A stretch of 64,000 nt of DNA from Photorhabdus laumondii subsp. laumondii (GTDB lineage Bacteria > Pseudomonadota > Gammaproteobacteria > Enterobacterales > Enterobacteriaceae). The stretch lies in NCBI RefSeq assembly GCF_003343245.1, contig NZ_CP024901.1, forward strand, positions 5,580,001 to 5,644,000, read 5' to 3'. Position 1 is the first letter of the stretch. Every line of letters starts with the position of its first letter. A program made the position numbers and the translations under genes. The notes under the pieces were generated by a model. It saw only the letters and a program-made list of their open reading frames with translations, made no database searches and was not told the origin of the DNA. Below are positions 27,705 through 36,088 of the stretch, in pieces.

Positions 27705-28271
27705 TGTGCCAATAATGCCTAATATCGCTACACATTCCTGCAATGGTTCAATGTGTTATTGACCATATCACGGTAATTTTTTCTTCTTTGCGTGGGTCAC
27801 AGCAATGCAGTTTAGGAACCGCTCTGCACCAGACCCACGATGAGAATCAGATAACCATTTTGTCATGTTCTCGGATGAAGCATGGTACGGCCACGATGGT
27901 TATCAGCTCTGTACTCCCATATCGCATTCGACCAAAGATGGGCAAAAGCAACAGGTTTTGGCAATGTAAGTGACCGAATGTCCATGATGTGTCGTTAGGA
28001 AAACAGTAAGACATCAAGGGCATAGTTTTTTCCTGGATTTTCTGAATAAGTTTTGCGCTAAATCATCATTCATTACAGGACGTAGGTGCTATGATTAGTA
28101 TAACCTAACCCTATTGGGGAATTTTTTCTCTTTGAAAATTGATTCATATAACTTATATCGGGGTTGATTCCCTCAAATGATCTACTATTTGATAAAACTA
28201 TTTAGATCATAATAATTTAATAAAGTTAGTATTAAAATAACTCATTTTCATTGATATATATTGGTTACACT
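27705..28271 (+). other. Intergenic region with unidentified gene debris
   Basis: This 567-bp stretch between trmL and methyltransferase copy 2 has no convincing gene. Around 27740-27980 short frames (for example MFSDEAWYGHDGYQLC) look like transposase debris but match no family I can name. The last 120 bp (28150-28271) resembles the DNA upstream of methyltransferase copy 1, including the common cataataatt and tattaaaataa blocks, and probably carries the promoter of copy 2. Confidence 0.45.
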
Positions 28272-28970
28272 ATGAAAGCAAAAAATTCAAAAGAATTTCT
28301 CCATGATGTCATAGAATGGGATATATATAATTGGAGTCATTCGTTAAAATATTGGCAAGATCATTCTGGATTAGAATTAAAGTCAGCTAATATTCTAGAG
28401 CTAGGTAGTCGAAATGGTGGGTTATCATTATGGGCAGCATTGAATGGAGCAAATGTCTTATGTACTGATTTAGATGGCCCTACGCCAAAAGCACTGGAGA
28501 AACATAAGCGTTATAATATAGAAAAGAGCATTCAGTATGATAAATTAAACGCATCGGATATTAAATATAAGAACCATTTTGATATTGTTATGTTTAAATC
28601 AGTATTAGGTGCTGTCGGTTATAATTTCAATAAAACAGCACAAAAAGAGGCTATTAATCAAATCTTTTATTCATTAAAGGAAGGAGGTGAACTTTGGTTT
28701 GCAGAAAATCTGGTTGCATCACCATTGCATAAATTCCTCAGGAAAAATTATGTTAATTGGGGAAATACTTGGGGCTATGTTACCACCAAGGAAATGACAG
28801 AGTATTTATCAGCATTTTCAGATGTTAATTATACAACATTAGGCTTCCTTGCTACGCTTGGTAGGAATGAATTTCAAAGAAAATTTTTAGGGGTGTTAGA
28901 TAATAAAGTTCTAAATAAAGTCATTCCTAAGCATTGGCACTATATTATAATAGGTGTAGCAAAAAAATAA
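28272..28970 (+). CDS. Class I SAM-dependent methyltransferase, copy 2
   Basis: 232 residues from the ATG at 28272 (an upstream in-frame start would add 7). It is nearly identical in layout to the gene at 26319: ILELGSRNGGLSLWAALNGA motif I, LCTDLDGP, MFKSVLGAVG, LKEGGELWFAENL and the same C-terminus KHWHYIIIGVAKK. Differences are scattered conservative changes, so both copies seem to be under selection. Substrate unknown. It is followed by ERIC copy B and then by convergent cysE. Confidence 0.8.
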   Translation: MKAKNSKEFLHDVIEWDIYNWSHSLKYWQDHSGLELKSANILELGSRNGGLSLWAALNGANVLCTDLDGPTPKALEKHKRYNIEKSIQYDKLNASDIKYKNHFDIVMFKSVLGAVGYNFNKTAQKEAINQIFYSLKEGGELWFAENLVASPLHKFLRKNYVNWGNTWGYVTTKEMTEYLSAFSDVNYTTLGFLATLGRNEFQRKFLGVLDNKVLNKVIPKHWHYIIIGVAKK

Positions 28971-28974
28971 TTTA

Positions 28975-29101
28975 TATACCCGTCATCTTTCAAGTTGCCT
29001 CCTTGTTGGCTGCACTCACTCACCCCAGTCACATAGTTATCTATGCTCCCGGGGATTCGCTCCCTTGCCGCCGCGATGCATCTTGAAATCCATAGGGTAT
29101 A
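28975..29101 (-). repeat. ERIC-type intergenic repeat, copy B (reverse orientation)
   Basis: 127 bp, tatacccgtcatc to catagggtata, the reverse complement of the other copies. It lies between methyltransferase copy 2 and the end of cysE. No ERIC element is present at the matching point after methyltransferase copy 1, so it was gained at this point, or lost from the other, after the duplication. Confidence 0.9.
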
Positions 29102-29194
29102 GAAGATTTCACACGTTAAGCATGCCAGATCATATTTCCACATTCAGCATGTGAAAATATGATAGCGTTCACTAATTATCCAGATTTCGATAAA

Positions 29195-30016
29195 TTAAAT
29201 CCCATCCCCATACTCAAAGCCATGGTTGATACCATTAAAATGCTGGTTCATATCCAATGATGGCTTTTCGCTTTCAGGTTTACCGACAATACGGGCAGGC
29301 ACTCCAGCGGCTGTTGTGTGCGGTGGAACAGAGCGAAGGACAACTGAACCTGCGCCAATTTTAGCCCCACGACCAATTTCAATATTACCCAATATTTTCG
29401 AACCTGCACCAATCATCACCCCTTCCCTGACTTTCGGATGACGATCACCCCCGGTTTTACCCGTACCACCAAGGGTGACGGATTGCAGGATAGAAACGTC
29501 ATTTTCCACTACCGCCGTTTCGCCAATCACAATGCCAGTGGCGTGGTCAAGCATAATGCCACAACCAATCTTTGCTGCCGGGTGAATATCAACGCCAAAA
29601 GACATCGAGATTTGGTTTTGCAGATAAATAGCCAATGCTTTACGGTCTTCTCCCCAGATCCAATGGGCAATACGATAGGCTTGGAGAGCATGAAACCCTT
29701 TGAGGTACAGCAGAGGTGTTGAGTATTTATCTACGGCGGGATCGCGTAGACGTACCGCTATGATGTCGCGGGCAGCAGAGACAATCATTTTTTGATCCGA
29801 GCCATAAGCCTCTTCTACGATCTCTCTAACAGCAATAGCCGGCATAATCGGCGTAGCCAGCTTATTCGCCAGCATATAACTTAAAGCACTACCAAGATTT
29901 TCATGCTTGAGTAATGTTGCATGAAAAAAACTGGCCAACATCGGTTCACATTCAGCCAGTGCTCTCGCTTCTGTTTTTATGTTCTTCCAAACTTCGTCCA
30001 ATTCTTCTAGCGACAT
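29195..30016 (-). CDS. cysE: Serine O-acetyltransferase
   Basis: 273 residues from the ATG at 30016 (MSLEELDEVWKNIK); a GTG five codons upstream is possible but the ATG start matches the E. coli length. The N-terminal helical domain carries CEPMLASFFHATLLKHENLGSALSYML; the C-terminal left-handed beta helix has the hexapeptide repeats and the catalytic region HATGIVIGETAVV. It acetylates serine for cysteine synthesis and is feedback-inhibited by cysteine. gpsA and secB lie upstream on the same strand in the enterobacterial order. Two decayed relics of this gene occur in the window. Confidence 0.96.
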   Translation of the reverse strand: MSLEELDEVWKNIKTEARALAECEPMLASFFHATLLKHENLGSALSYMLANKLATPIMPAIAVREIVEEAYGSDQKMIVSAARDIIAVRLRDPAVDKYSTPLLYLKGFHALQAYRIAHWIWGEDRKALAIYLQNQISMSFGVDIHPAAKIGCGIMLDHATGIVIGETAVVENDVSILQSVTLGGTGKTGGDRHPKVREGVMIGAGSKILGNIEIGRGAKIGAGSVVLRSVPPHTTAAGVPARIVGKPESEKPSLDMNQHFNGINHGFEYGDGI

Positions 30017-30059
30017 ATTTTTTACTCTCACATTAGAACCTATCTCATTAGATTTTTAT

Positions 30060-31082
30060 TTAAGAGCGCACATTATCGCTCTCATCCTTTCTGGCTCTTC
30101 CTAATAATGCCTGAGCAGCTTCTATCACATTTTTATTGCAATAGAGTATCTGGTAGATTTGTTCTGCAATCGGCATTTCTACATTGGCGCGATTAGCCAA
30201 TGCACGTACTTCTTTGGTATTGCGATAACCTTCAACAACCTGCCCAATCTGATACTGCGCTTCTTCAACACTGATTCCCTGCCCCAGCATCATGCCAAAA
30301 CGACGGTTACGTGATTGGTTATCAGTACAAGTTAAGACCAAATCGCCCAATCCCGCCATGCCCATAAAGGTAGAAGGATCAGCACCAAGCGCTGCACCAA
30401 GGCGACTCATTTCCGCCAATCCACGAGTAATCAATGCGGTACGAGCATTAGCACCAAATCCCATGCCATCAGATATTCCCGCGCCAATGGCGATCACGTT
30501 TTTTACGGCACCACCGAGTTGAACACCAATAAAATCAGGATTTTTATAAACCCGGAAACTTTTGCCACAGTGGAATAATTGTTGAAGTCCATCGCCAAAA
30601 GCAGATTCCGTCGCGGAAATAGCAATCGCGGTAGGCAAACCAGCCGCTAACTCTTTAGCAAATGTTGGCCCAGAGAGCACCGCTAGCGGTATTTCATTGC
30701 CTAATATCTCACGGGCCACATCCTGCAATAACCGACCGGTATCCGCTTCCAAGCCTTTAGTTGCCCATACGATACGTGAATCAGGCCGTAAATGTGGTTT
30801 TATCTGCTTTAACACTTCACCAAACACATGGCTAGGTACCACAACAAGAATATCGCGGCTCGCTGTTAGTGCTTTTATTAGGTCCGTTTCAAGCAATAAA
30901 CTATCAGGAAAGGAAACATCCGGCAGAAATTTTTGATTACAACGCACCCGTTGCAATGCCCCAACATGCTCTGGATTATGCCCCCAAAGTACAACATTAT
31001 GACCATTACGAGCCAGCGTAATGGCTAATGAGGTGCCGTATGAGCCGGCACCAATCACTGTCATAGAAACAGTACTATTCAT
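30060..31082 (-). CDS. gpsA: Glycerol-3-phosphate dehydrogenase (NAD(P)+)
   Basis: 340 residues. [19 protein letters not shown] is the NAD-binding loop, followed by [16 protein letters not shown] and the catalytic Lys in [37 protein letters not shown] is conserved. It makes sn-glycerol 3-phosphate for phospholipid synthesis in the cytoplasm. The start codon shares a base with the secB stop, and cysE follows 43 bp downstream, the E. coli arrangement. Confidence 0.96.
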   Translation of the reverse strand: MNSTVSMTVIGAGSYGTSLAITLARNGHNVVLWGHNPEHVGALQRVRCNQKFLPDVSFPDSLLLETDLIKALTASRDILVVVPSHVFGEVLKQIKPHLRPDSRIVWATKGLEADTGRLLQDVAREILGNEIPLAVLSGPTFAKELAAGLPTAIAISATESAFGDGLQQLFHCGKSFRVYKNPDFIGVQLGGAVKNVIAIGAGISDGMGFGANARTALITRGLAEMSRLGAALGADPSTFMGMAGLGDLVLTCTDNQSRNRRFGMMLGQGISVEEAQYQIGQVVEGYRNTKEVRALANRANVEMPIAEQIYQILYCNKNVIEAAQALLGRARKDESDNVRS

Positions 31083-31558
31083 TAAGCTTCCTGTTCAGTT
31101 TGTTCACCACCCTGAGACTGTTCTGCCTGCTGTTGCAGGTAGTTCATGAATAGGGCGTCAAAGTTTACTGGAGCCAGATTCAGCTGTGGGAAGGTACCAC
31201 GGCTGACCAAGCTAGTGATGCACTCACGAGCATACGGGAACAGGATATTCGGACAATATGCCCCCAAGCAGTGAGCTAACTGAGTTCCTTCAATACCGTC
31301 AATAGAGAAAATACCCCCTTGCTGTACTTCACACAGGAATGCCGTCTCTTCTCCCAAAGCTGCGGTCACAGTCACACGCAGAACAACTTCATAAACCCCT
31401 TGAGCCAACTCACTGGAAGCGGTATCCAGATCCAGTTTTACTTCCGGCTGCCATTCCTGCTGAAACACTTGCGGTGCGTTCGGTGCTTCAAAAGAGATAT
31501 CTTTGGTGTAGATACGTTGGATCTGGAAAGCCATTTCTGTATTGCTTTGTTCTGACAT
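31082..31558 (-). CDS. secB: Protein-export chaperone SecB
   Basis: 158 residues, the standard length. [20 protein letters not shown] is the conserved N-terminus, and [20 protein letters not shown] and [16 protein letters not shown] are typical of the SecB core. The tail is Gln- and Glu-rich. SecB is a cytosolic tetramer that keeps preproteins unfolded and hands them to SecA. It is the first of secB-gpsA-cysE and overlaps gpsA by one base. Confidence 0.97.
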   Translation of the reverse strand: MSEQSNTEMAFQIQRIYTKDISFEAPNAPQVFQQEWQPEVKLDLDTASSELAQGVYEVVLRVTVTAALGEETAFLCEVQQGGIFSIDGIEGTQLAHCLGAYCPNILFPYARECITSLVSRGTFPQLNLAPVNFDALFMNYLQQQAEQSQGGEQTEQEA

Positions 31559-31627
31559 AATAATTGTTACCTTTAGATGTCCTTATTAAATTTTTCATGT
31601 GAATGTCGCCATTCACGCCCAAAATGA

Positions 31628-32065
31628 TTACTTTTTACCACGTGCCAATGGCAAATTTTCGCCTGTCCAACCAACCAAACCTTCTTTCAAGGAACATACG
31701 CGTTCAAAACCAGCACGAAGAAGATTCTCTGCCGGAGTACGAGATTCAGTGCCATTCGCAGAAACAACAATTACAGGCTGCTTTTTATGTTTTTCCAACT
31801 CAGCAAAATTGTTGTCTTTAATTTCAGAGGGAGTCAGGTTTACTGCACCAATAATATGCCCTTTGCGGAAATCTTCACGGGAACGTAAATCCACGACGAT
31901 GGCTTCTTCTTTATTGATCAGATTAATAGCTTGAGCACGAGTTATCTCTTTGGTTTTAGAGAAGAAACCTCTCGTTGTCGTCACAATAACAGCAACCAGC
32001 AGCGCAATCCAAATGAGGCTTAAGGTCATATGCTGGTTAATAAATTGCATGATTTCTTGCAGCAT
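31628..32065 (-). CDS. yibN: Rhodanese-like membrane protein YibN
   Basis: 145 residues: one N-terminal membrane helix (about 14-32) and a rhodanese domain with [21 protein letters not shown] and [12 protein letters not shown]. The active-site loop that should be CxxGxRS reads SANGTES, so the sulfur-carrying cysteine is a serine; E. coli YibN also departs from the canonical loop as I remember it. It is therefore unlikely to be a classical sulfurtransferase. It precedes secB on the same strand by 70 bp. Confidence 0.92.
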   Translation of the reverse strand: MLQEIMQFINQHMTLSLIWIALLVAVIVTTTRGFFSKTKEITRAQAINLINKEEAIVVDLRSREDFRKGHIIGAVNLTPSEIKDNNFAELEKHKKQPVIVVSANGTESRTPAENLLRAGFERVCSLKEGLVGWTGENLPLARGKK

Positions 32066-32299
32066 GGGGGCAACAACTCCCGTTGGTTAATAACAAATAT
32101 CTAAGATTCCAGAGTATACCTTTGTGTTGCGTCAATTACAGCCAAATAGCATAAGCTCAATGCAAATTTTGCGGAGAGTTTCGAGAAAAAATAAAAATAT
32201 CCTGAAAATGAAGCATCTTAAGTACATTACCAGCATATGTTCTGTCACACTGGATGCATGCAGGAATTTCAACGGTAAGTAGGCTAATATGTTTATATT

Positions 32300-32426
32300 T
32301 ATACCCTATGGATTTCAAGATGCATCGCGGCGGCAAGGGAGCGAATCCCCGGGAGCATAGATAACGATGTGACCGGGGTGAGTGAGTGCAGCCAACAAAG
32401 AAGCAACTTGAAAGATGACGGGTATA
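32300..32426 (+). repeat. ERIC-type intergenic repeat, copy C
   Basis: 127 bp from tataccctatgg to gacgggtata, with a few differences from the other copies (ataacgatgt and agtgagtgc in the core). It is followed directly by a duplicated right half. Confidence 0.9.
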
Positions 32427-32493
32427 GATAACTATGTGACCGGGGTGAGCGAGTGCAGCCAACAAAAAGGCAACTTGAAAGATAACGGGTATA
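32427..32493 (+). repeat. Partial tandem duplicate of the ERIC right half
   Basis: A 67-bp segment starting gataactatgtgaccgggg and ending gataacgggtata repeats the right half of copy C head to tail. It keeps the standard agcgagtgcag that copy C has lost, so it may come from a different ERIC copy rather than simple slippage. Confidence 0.85.
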
Positions 32494-32613
32494 TTCGATT
32501 TCGATGTTAAGACAGCATTATCTGAAAGTGTAAAAAATCAGCGTAGCATCTGGTAACTCTTTGTTCATCATGAAATAATCTAACGCACATAGTAGCAAGG
32601 TATATTTACAGAA

Positions 32614-33921
32614 ATGGCTGACGACAAGGAAATGCATAGCCGTAATTATCGGCGCAATCAGAACTCACGGCGGAATGATATCTTTGCCTTATTGTTCTAT
32701 GTTTTCCTATTGGTTATTTTTAGCTTTAATACCTTTGCGAATCAAATTATCGACAATAAAAATCAGTTGAAAGATCTCCAACAAAACATCGCGGAGAAAG
32801 AGAAGAGCGTGCAACAACAACAGCAAAAACGTAGTTCTTTGCTAAATCAACTGAAAGATCAGGAAAATACCATTTCCAAAATTGGGCAATCTCTACACAA
32901 CGCCCAAACTCAACTCAGTAAGCTGAATAAAGAGATTACCTTTCTAGTCTCCAACATTAAAAAACTGGAAAAACAACAAAAAGCGCAACGAGATATGCTG
33001 GCACGCCAATTAGATGCAGCATTTCGTCAAGGGCAATATCAAGGGCTCGAACTCATGTTCAGAGGAGAGGAGGGTAAGAGAGGAGAACGTATACTCGCTT
33101 ACTATAGCTACCTTAATCAAGCCCGCCAGGACACCATTGTTAAACTTGAACAAACAGCGGTTGATTTAACTGAACAGAAAAAGCTTGAGCAGCAGAAACA
33201 GGAAGAGCAGAAACAAGTGCTGACTGAACAGCAGCAGCAGAAACAGCAGATGGAAGTGGCCCGCAACGCTCGGCAAAAAACGTTGTCTGAACTGGAATCT
33301 TCCTTAAAGAAAGATCAGAAAAATCTCGCTGAACTAAAACAAAATGAAACCCGTCTGCGAGATAAAATTGCCAAGGCAGAACGGGAAGCGAAAGCACGTG
33401 CTGAACGAGAAGCCAGAGAAGCAGCCCGCGTCCGTGCCCAGATTGCCGCAAAACAGAAGCAAGCACAGCAAAAAGGTTCAAGCTACAAGCCAACTGAGGA
33501 TGAGCGCGCATTGATGGCGCGTACCGGTGGCCTTGGCCGTCCGGCTGGTCAGGCAATCTGGCCGGTCCACGGTAAGGTGATACATCAGTTTGGTGAAGCG
33601 CTGCAAGGCGAATTACGCTGGAAAGGCATGGTGATTTCAGCCACAGAAGGTACGGAAGTCAAAGCGATATCTGATGGTCGGGTTTTACTGGCTGACTGGT
33701 TGCAAGGCTATGGGCTGGTTGTCGTTATCGAGCACGGTAAAGGTGATATGAGTCTCTATGGCTATAATCAGAGTGCTCTGGTCAGTGTCGGCCAGCAAGT
33801 TCGTGCCGGACAACCTATTGCATTGGTCGGTAACAGTGGCGGTCAGCAACAACCCGCACTCTATTTTGAAATCCGCCGTCAGGGAAGAGCAGTAAACCCA
33901 CAACCGTGGCTTGGGAGATAA
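32614..33921 (+). CDS. envC: Murein hydrolase activator EnvC
   Basis: 435 residues from 32614, or 429 from the ATG at 32632. A hydrophobic signal-anchor (about residues 23-41) is followed by a long Gln/Glu/Lys-rich coiled coil (about 45-270) and a C-terminal LytM/M23 domain. That domain is degenerate: RWKGMVISATEGTEV stands where active enzymes have the HxxxD zinc ligands. This fits EnvC, which acts in the periplasm at the septum to activate AmiA and AmiB under FtsEX control. yibQ follows directly. The E. coli upstream partner gpmI is not present here. Confidence 0.93.
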   Translation: MADDKEMHSRNYRRNQNSRRNDIFALLFYVFLLVIFSFNTFANQIIDNKNQLKDLQQNIAEKEKSVQQQQQKRSSLLNQLKDQENTISKIGQSLHNAQTQLSKLNKEITFLVSNIKKLEKQQKAQRDMLARQLDAAFRQGQYQGLELMFRGEEGKRGERILAYYSYLNQARQDTIVKLEQTAVDLTEQKKLEQQKQEEQKQVLTEQQQQKQQMEVARNARQKTLSELESSLKKDQKNLAELKQNETRLRDKIAKAEREAKARAEREAREAARVRAQIAAKQKQAQQKGSSYKPTEDERALMARTGGLGRPAGQAIWPVHGKVIHQFGEALQGELRWKGMVISATEGTEVKAISDGRVLLADWLQGYGLVVVIEHGKGDMSLYGYNQSALVSVGQQVRAGQPIALVGNSGGQQQPALYFEIRRQGRAVNPQPWLGR

Positions 33922-33925
33922 TCAG

Positions 33926-34726
33926 GTGAGACAACGCAAACTCGCAAAACTCATTGGTACTACCGCCCTGTTACTTTTGAGCCTACAAACCGGTGCTGCC
34001 CGTTTGGCTATTGTTATCGATGATTTTGGCTACCGTCCTCATAATGAAAACAAAATATTGCAGATGCCTGTTGCAATCTCTATCGCCATTCTGCCGGATT
34101 CACCGCATGGCAGGGAGATGGCTGAAAAAGCCTATAAACAAGGGCGGGAGATCTTAATCCACCTGCCAATGGCACCTTTAAGTAAGCAACTGCTAGAACC
34201 GGATACTCTCCAGCCAACCATGAGCAGTGAAGATATTGACCGCATCATCCAGCGTGCAATACAAAAAGTTCCTTATGCTGTAGGAATCAATAACCATATG
34301 GGCAGCGCTATGACTTCGAGCTTGCCGGGAATGCAGAAAGTGATGCGTTCACTGTCTGGTTATAACCTCTATTTTCTCGACAGCGTGACGATTGGCAATA
34401 CTCAAGCAACAAAGGCAGCACAAGGCACACCTGTTCGCGTTATCCGCCGTAATGTTTTCCTAGATGATGTGCAATCAGAAGCGGAAACTCGTCATCAGTT
34501 AAACCGTGCGATTTCCATTGCCCGTAAGAATGGTTCCGCTATTGCTATCGGTCATCCTCATTCAACAACCATTCGTGCATTACAACAGATGCTGCCAACG
34601 CTTCCCGCTGATATTGAGTTAGTCAGCCCAAGTAGGTTGTTAAGTGGCAAACCTGTTGGTGATAACCCACATAAATGGGGCAAGCTGTGTGAACTCAACA
34701 ACCACCGACTAAAGTCGGTGGGTTAG
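33926..34726 (+). pseudogene. yibQ: Divergent polysaccharide deacetylase YibQ, 3' end replaced by an IS
   Basis: The GTG at 33926 with gggag upstream is the probable start; a signal peptide (LIGTTALLLLSLQTGAARL) leads into LAIVIDDFGYRPHNE, HLPMAP, GINNHMGSAMTS and IGHPH, the core blocks of the family. After SRLLSGKPVGDNPHKW the frame enters the left end of an IS200/IS605 element and stops at 34726. The lost tail survives beyond the IS: at 35288-35425 a frame reads EAPATVTSQDYLTVIGDTL and ends at a TAG. The catalytic core is complete, so the truncated 266-residue periplasmic protein may still work. Confidence 0.8.
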
Positions 34727-35266
34727 TGATTAACGGACTGAAAGTCCGGATACGCGTCGGCTAAACGACGCGTCAATTATCCATCCTGAAATTATCATTC
34801 GGATTGGGTTCAAAATGATGTTCTAAATAGCTTTTGATCATTTCCTCCGTTAACTGCCCCACCGTTGCACAAAAATAGCCTCGCCCCCAAAAATGTTGGC
34901 CCCAGTACCGCTTTTTCAAATGCGAAAATTCTTCAAACAGCTTACTGGCCGTTCTCCCCTTCAGCCTTCTCATGATTTCACTTGGCGCTAATGTTGGGGG
35001 ACTGCTGACGAGTATATGCACGTGATCTTGACTCACAACTCCCTTTAATATTCTGATTTCAAAGGAGCCGCATGTCTGACGGATTAATTCTCGCACTCGA
35101 CTTGCCACTTCTCCTGTCAGCACTTTGTATCTGTATTTCGTTACCCACACAAAATGGTATTCAATCTGAAATACCGTGTGGCTGCCATATCTGTAATCCA
35201 TGTTGCACCTCCGGTACAACACAGTATCGCAGCTAAAGCTGACCGGCTAAAGCCGGTGGTTTTAAC
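34695..35266 (-). mobile_element. IS200/IS605-family element inserted in yibQ
   Basis: It carries a single tnpA on the minus strand and no tnpB. Both ends fold into the short hairpins typical of this family: accaccgac-taaa-gtcggtgggt at 34701-34723 and accggctaaagccggt at 35242-35257. A third hairpin, acgcgtcg-gctaaa-cgacgcgt, lies near 34752-34773. There are no terminal inverted repeats, as expected for single-strand transposition. Exact boundaries are uncertain by several bases. Confidence 0.85.
34773..35201 (-). CDS. tnpA: IS200/IS605 transposase TnpA (Y1 HUH)
   Basis: 142 residues from the ATG at 35201 (MDYRYGSHTVFQIEYHFVW); seven more codons are open upstream. The HUH metal-binding motif is SQDHVHILVSSPP and the catalytic tyrosine lies in MIKSYLEHHFEPN. 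KGRTASKLFEEF and GYFCATVG are family blocks. The frame is intact, so the element may be mobile by the peel-and-paste single-strand mechanism. Confidence 0.95.
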   Translation of the reverse strand: MDYRYGSHTVFQIEYHFVWVTKYRYKVLTGEVASRVRELIRQTCGSFEIRILKGVVSQDHVHILVSSPPTLAPSEIMRRLKGRTASKLFEEFSHLKKRYWGQHFWGRGYFCATVGQLTEEMIKSYLEHHFEPNPNDNFRMDN

Positions 35267-35287
35267 CTTTCATTTGGAAGAATAAAA

Positions 35288-35425
35288 GAGGCACCCGCTA
35301 CAGTTACCAGCCAAGATTATTTGACAGTTATCGGCGATACTCTGGTTGATAATCCCATTGTGAACACGGTGAGCCAATATATCCAGAAACTGACCGGCGA
35401 TAAACCTCAGGATAAAACAGAATAG
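35288..35425 (+). pseudogene. yibQ: Detached 3' tail of yibQ
   Basis: Frame starting at 35288 gives 45 codons (EAPATVTSQDYLTVIGDTL ... TGDKPQDKTE) to a TAG at 35423. There is no start codon. It lies immediately beyond the IS200/IS605 right end and in the direction of yibQ, so it is the severed C-terminus. I base this on position and on codon usage like that of yibQ; I cannot confirm by alignment. Confidence 0.65.
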
Positions 35426-36073
35426 AAATTCATATTAAAAGGTGGGTTAATACACGTTATTTTTATTTATGTGTCGACAGCATTCAAATCTGTTTTTTCT
35501 TAATAATTATTCAGAAAAATAAATTTTATTTATACTTCAGGTATTTTAGTTCCATTCTTAAGAGATGATTTGGTTATATAAATATTTCATCATTGATAGT
35601 AAGATTAAATACACGAAATGAATTATACACTATTTATTTCTTCCGGATGCATTGTAACAAAAAAAATTGTAACTAATTTAAACAACTTCATGTCATTAAT
35701 AATTAAGAATGTGATCAGTTGTATGTTTTTACATTTCCACCATACCTAAAAATATTCAATTTTAACTATCTCACTTTGGTTTGAATTGATTTTTACCCAG
35801 ATAAATGGTTAATTTAATAGTGTACACTTTTCACAATCAATATTTTTACTTAGAATAAATCAACACATATTGTAATTAATGTATCATTAAGTGTATTTAA
35901 TATTTCAACATTAAATAATTAATCTAAATTTTTCCCATGGTGATGTTTAACTTTCACCCCATTAATGTCGTCAAGAAATAAATTATATATTTTCATGAGC
36001 AATATACATAAATGATAAATTAAGTTCAGAGTTTATAATACCTCTAAGTAGGTTTTAAAAATATTATATTCAT
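35426..36073 (+). other. Very AT-rich leader region of ppyS
   Basis: About 650 bp with no gene on either strand and visibly much richer in A and T than envC or tdh around it. Long A/T tracts occur throughout. Such DNA is a typical target for H-NS-type silencing, and the region must hold the ppyS promoter, but no operator can be singled out by eye. Confidence 0.5.
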
Positions 36074-36088
36074 TTGAGAGAGCATTTT

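Larger units (their letters stand above)
32066..32613. other. Divergent yibN/envC intergenic region
   Basis: 548 bp between divergent genes, where E. coli has gpmI (phosphoglycerate mutase). No gpmI remnant is recognisable here. The region holds a full ERIC element and an additional half element; the rest (about 32066-32299 and 32494-32613) should carry the promoters for yibN-secB and envC-yibQ, but none can be fixed by eye. Confidence 0.6.

Noticed and set aside
27743..27973. A 76-codon frame after trmL
   Set aside because: No family motif, and neighbouring frames show transposase-like debris; treated as non-coding remains.
32157..32465. A 102-codon minus-strand frame between yibN and envC
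   Set aside because: It runs through the ERIC palindrome, which is open in several frames wherever it occurs.
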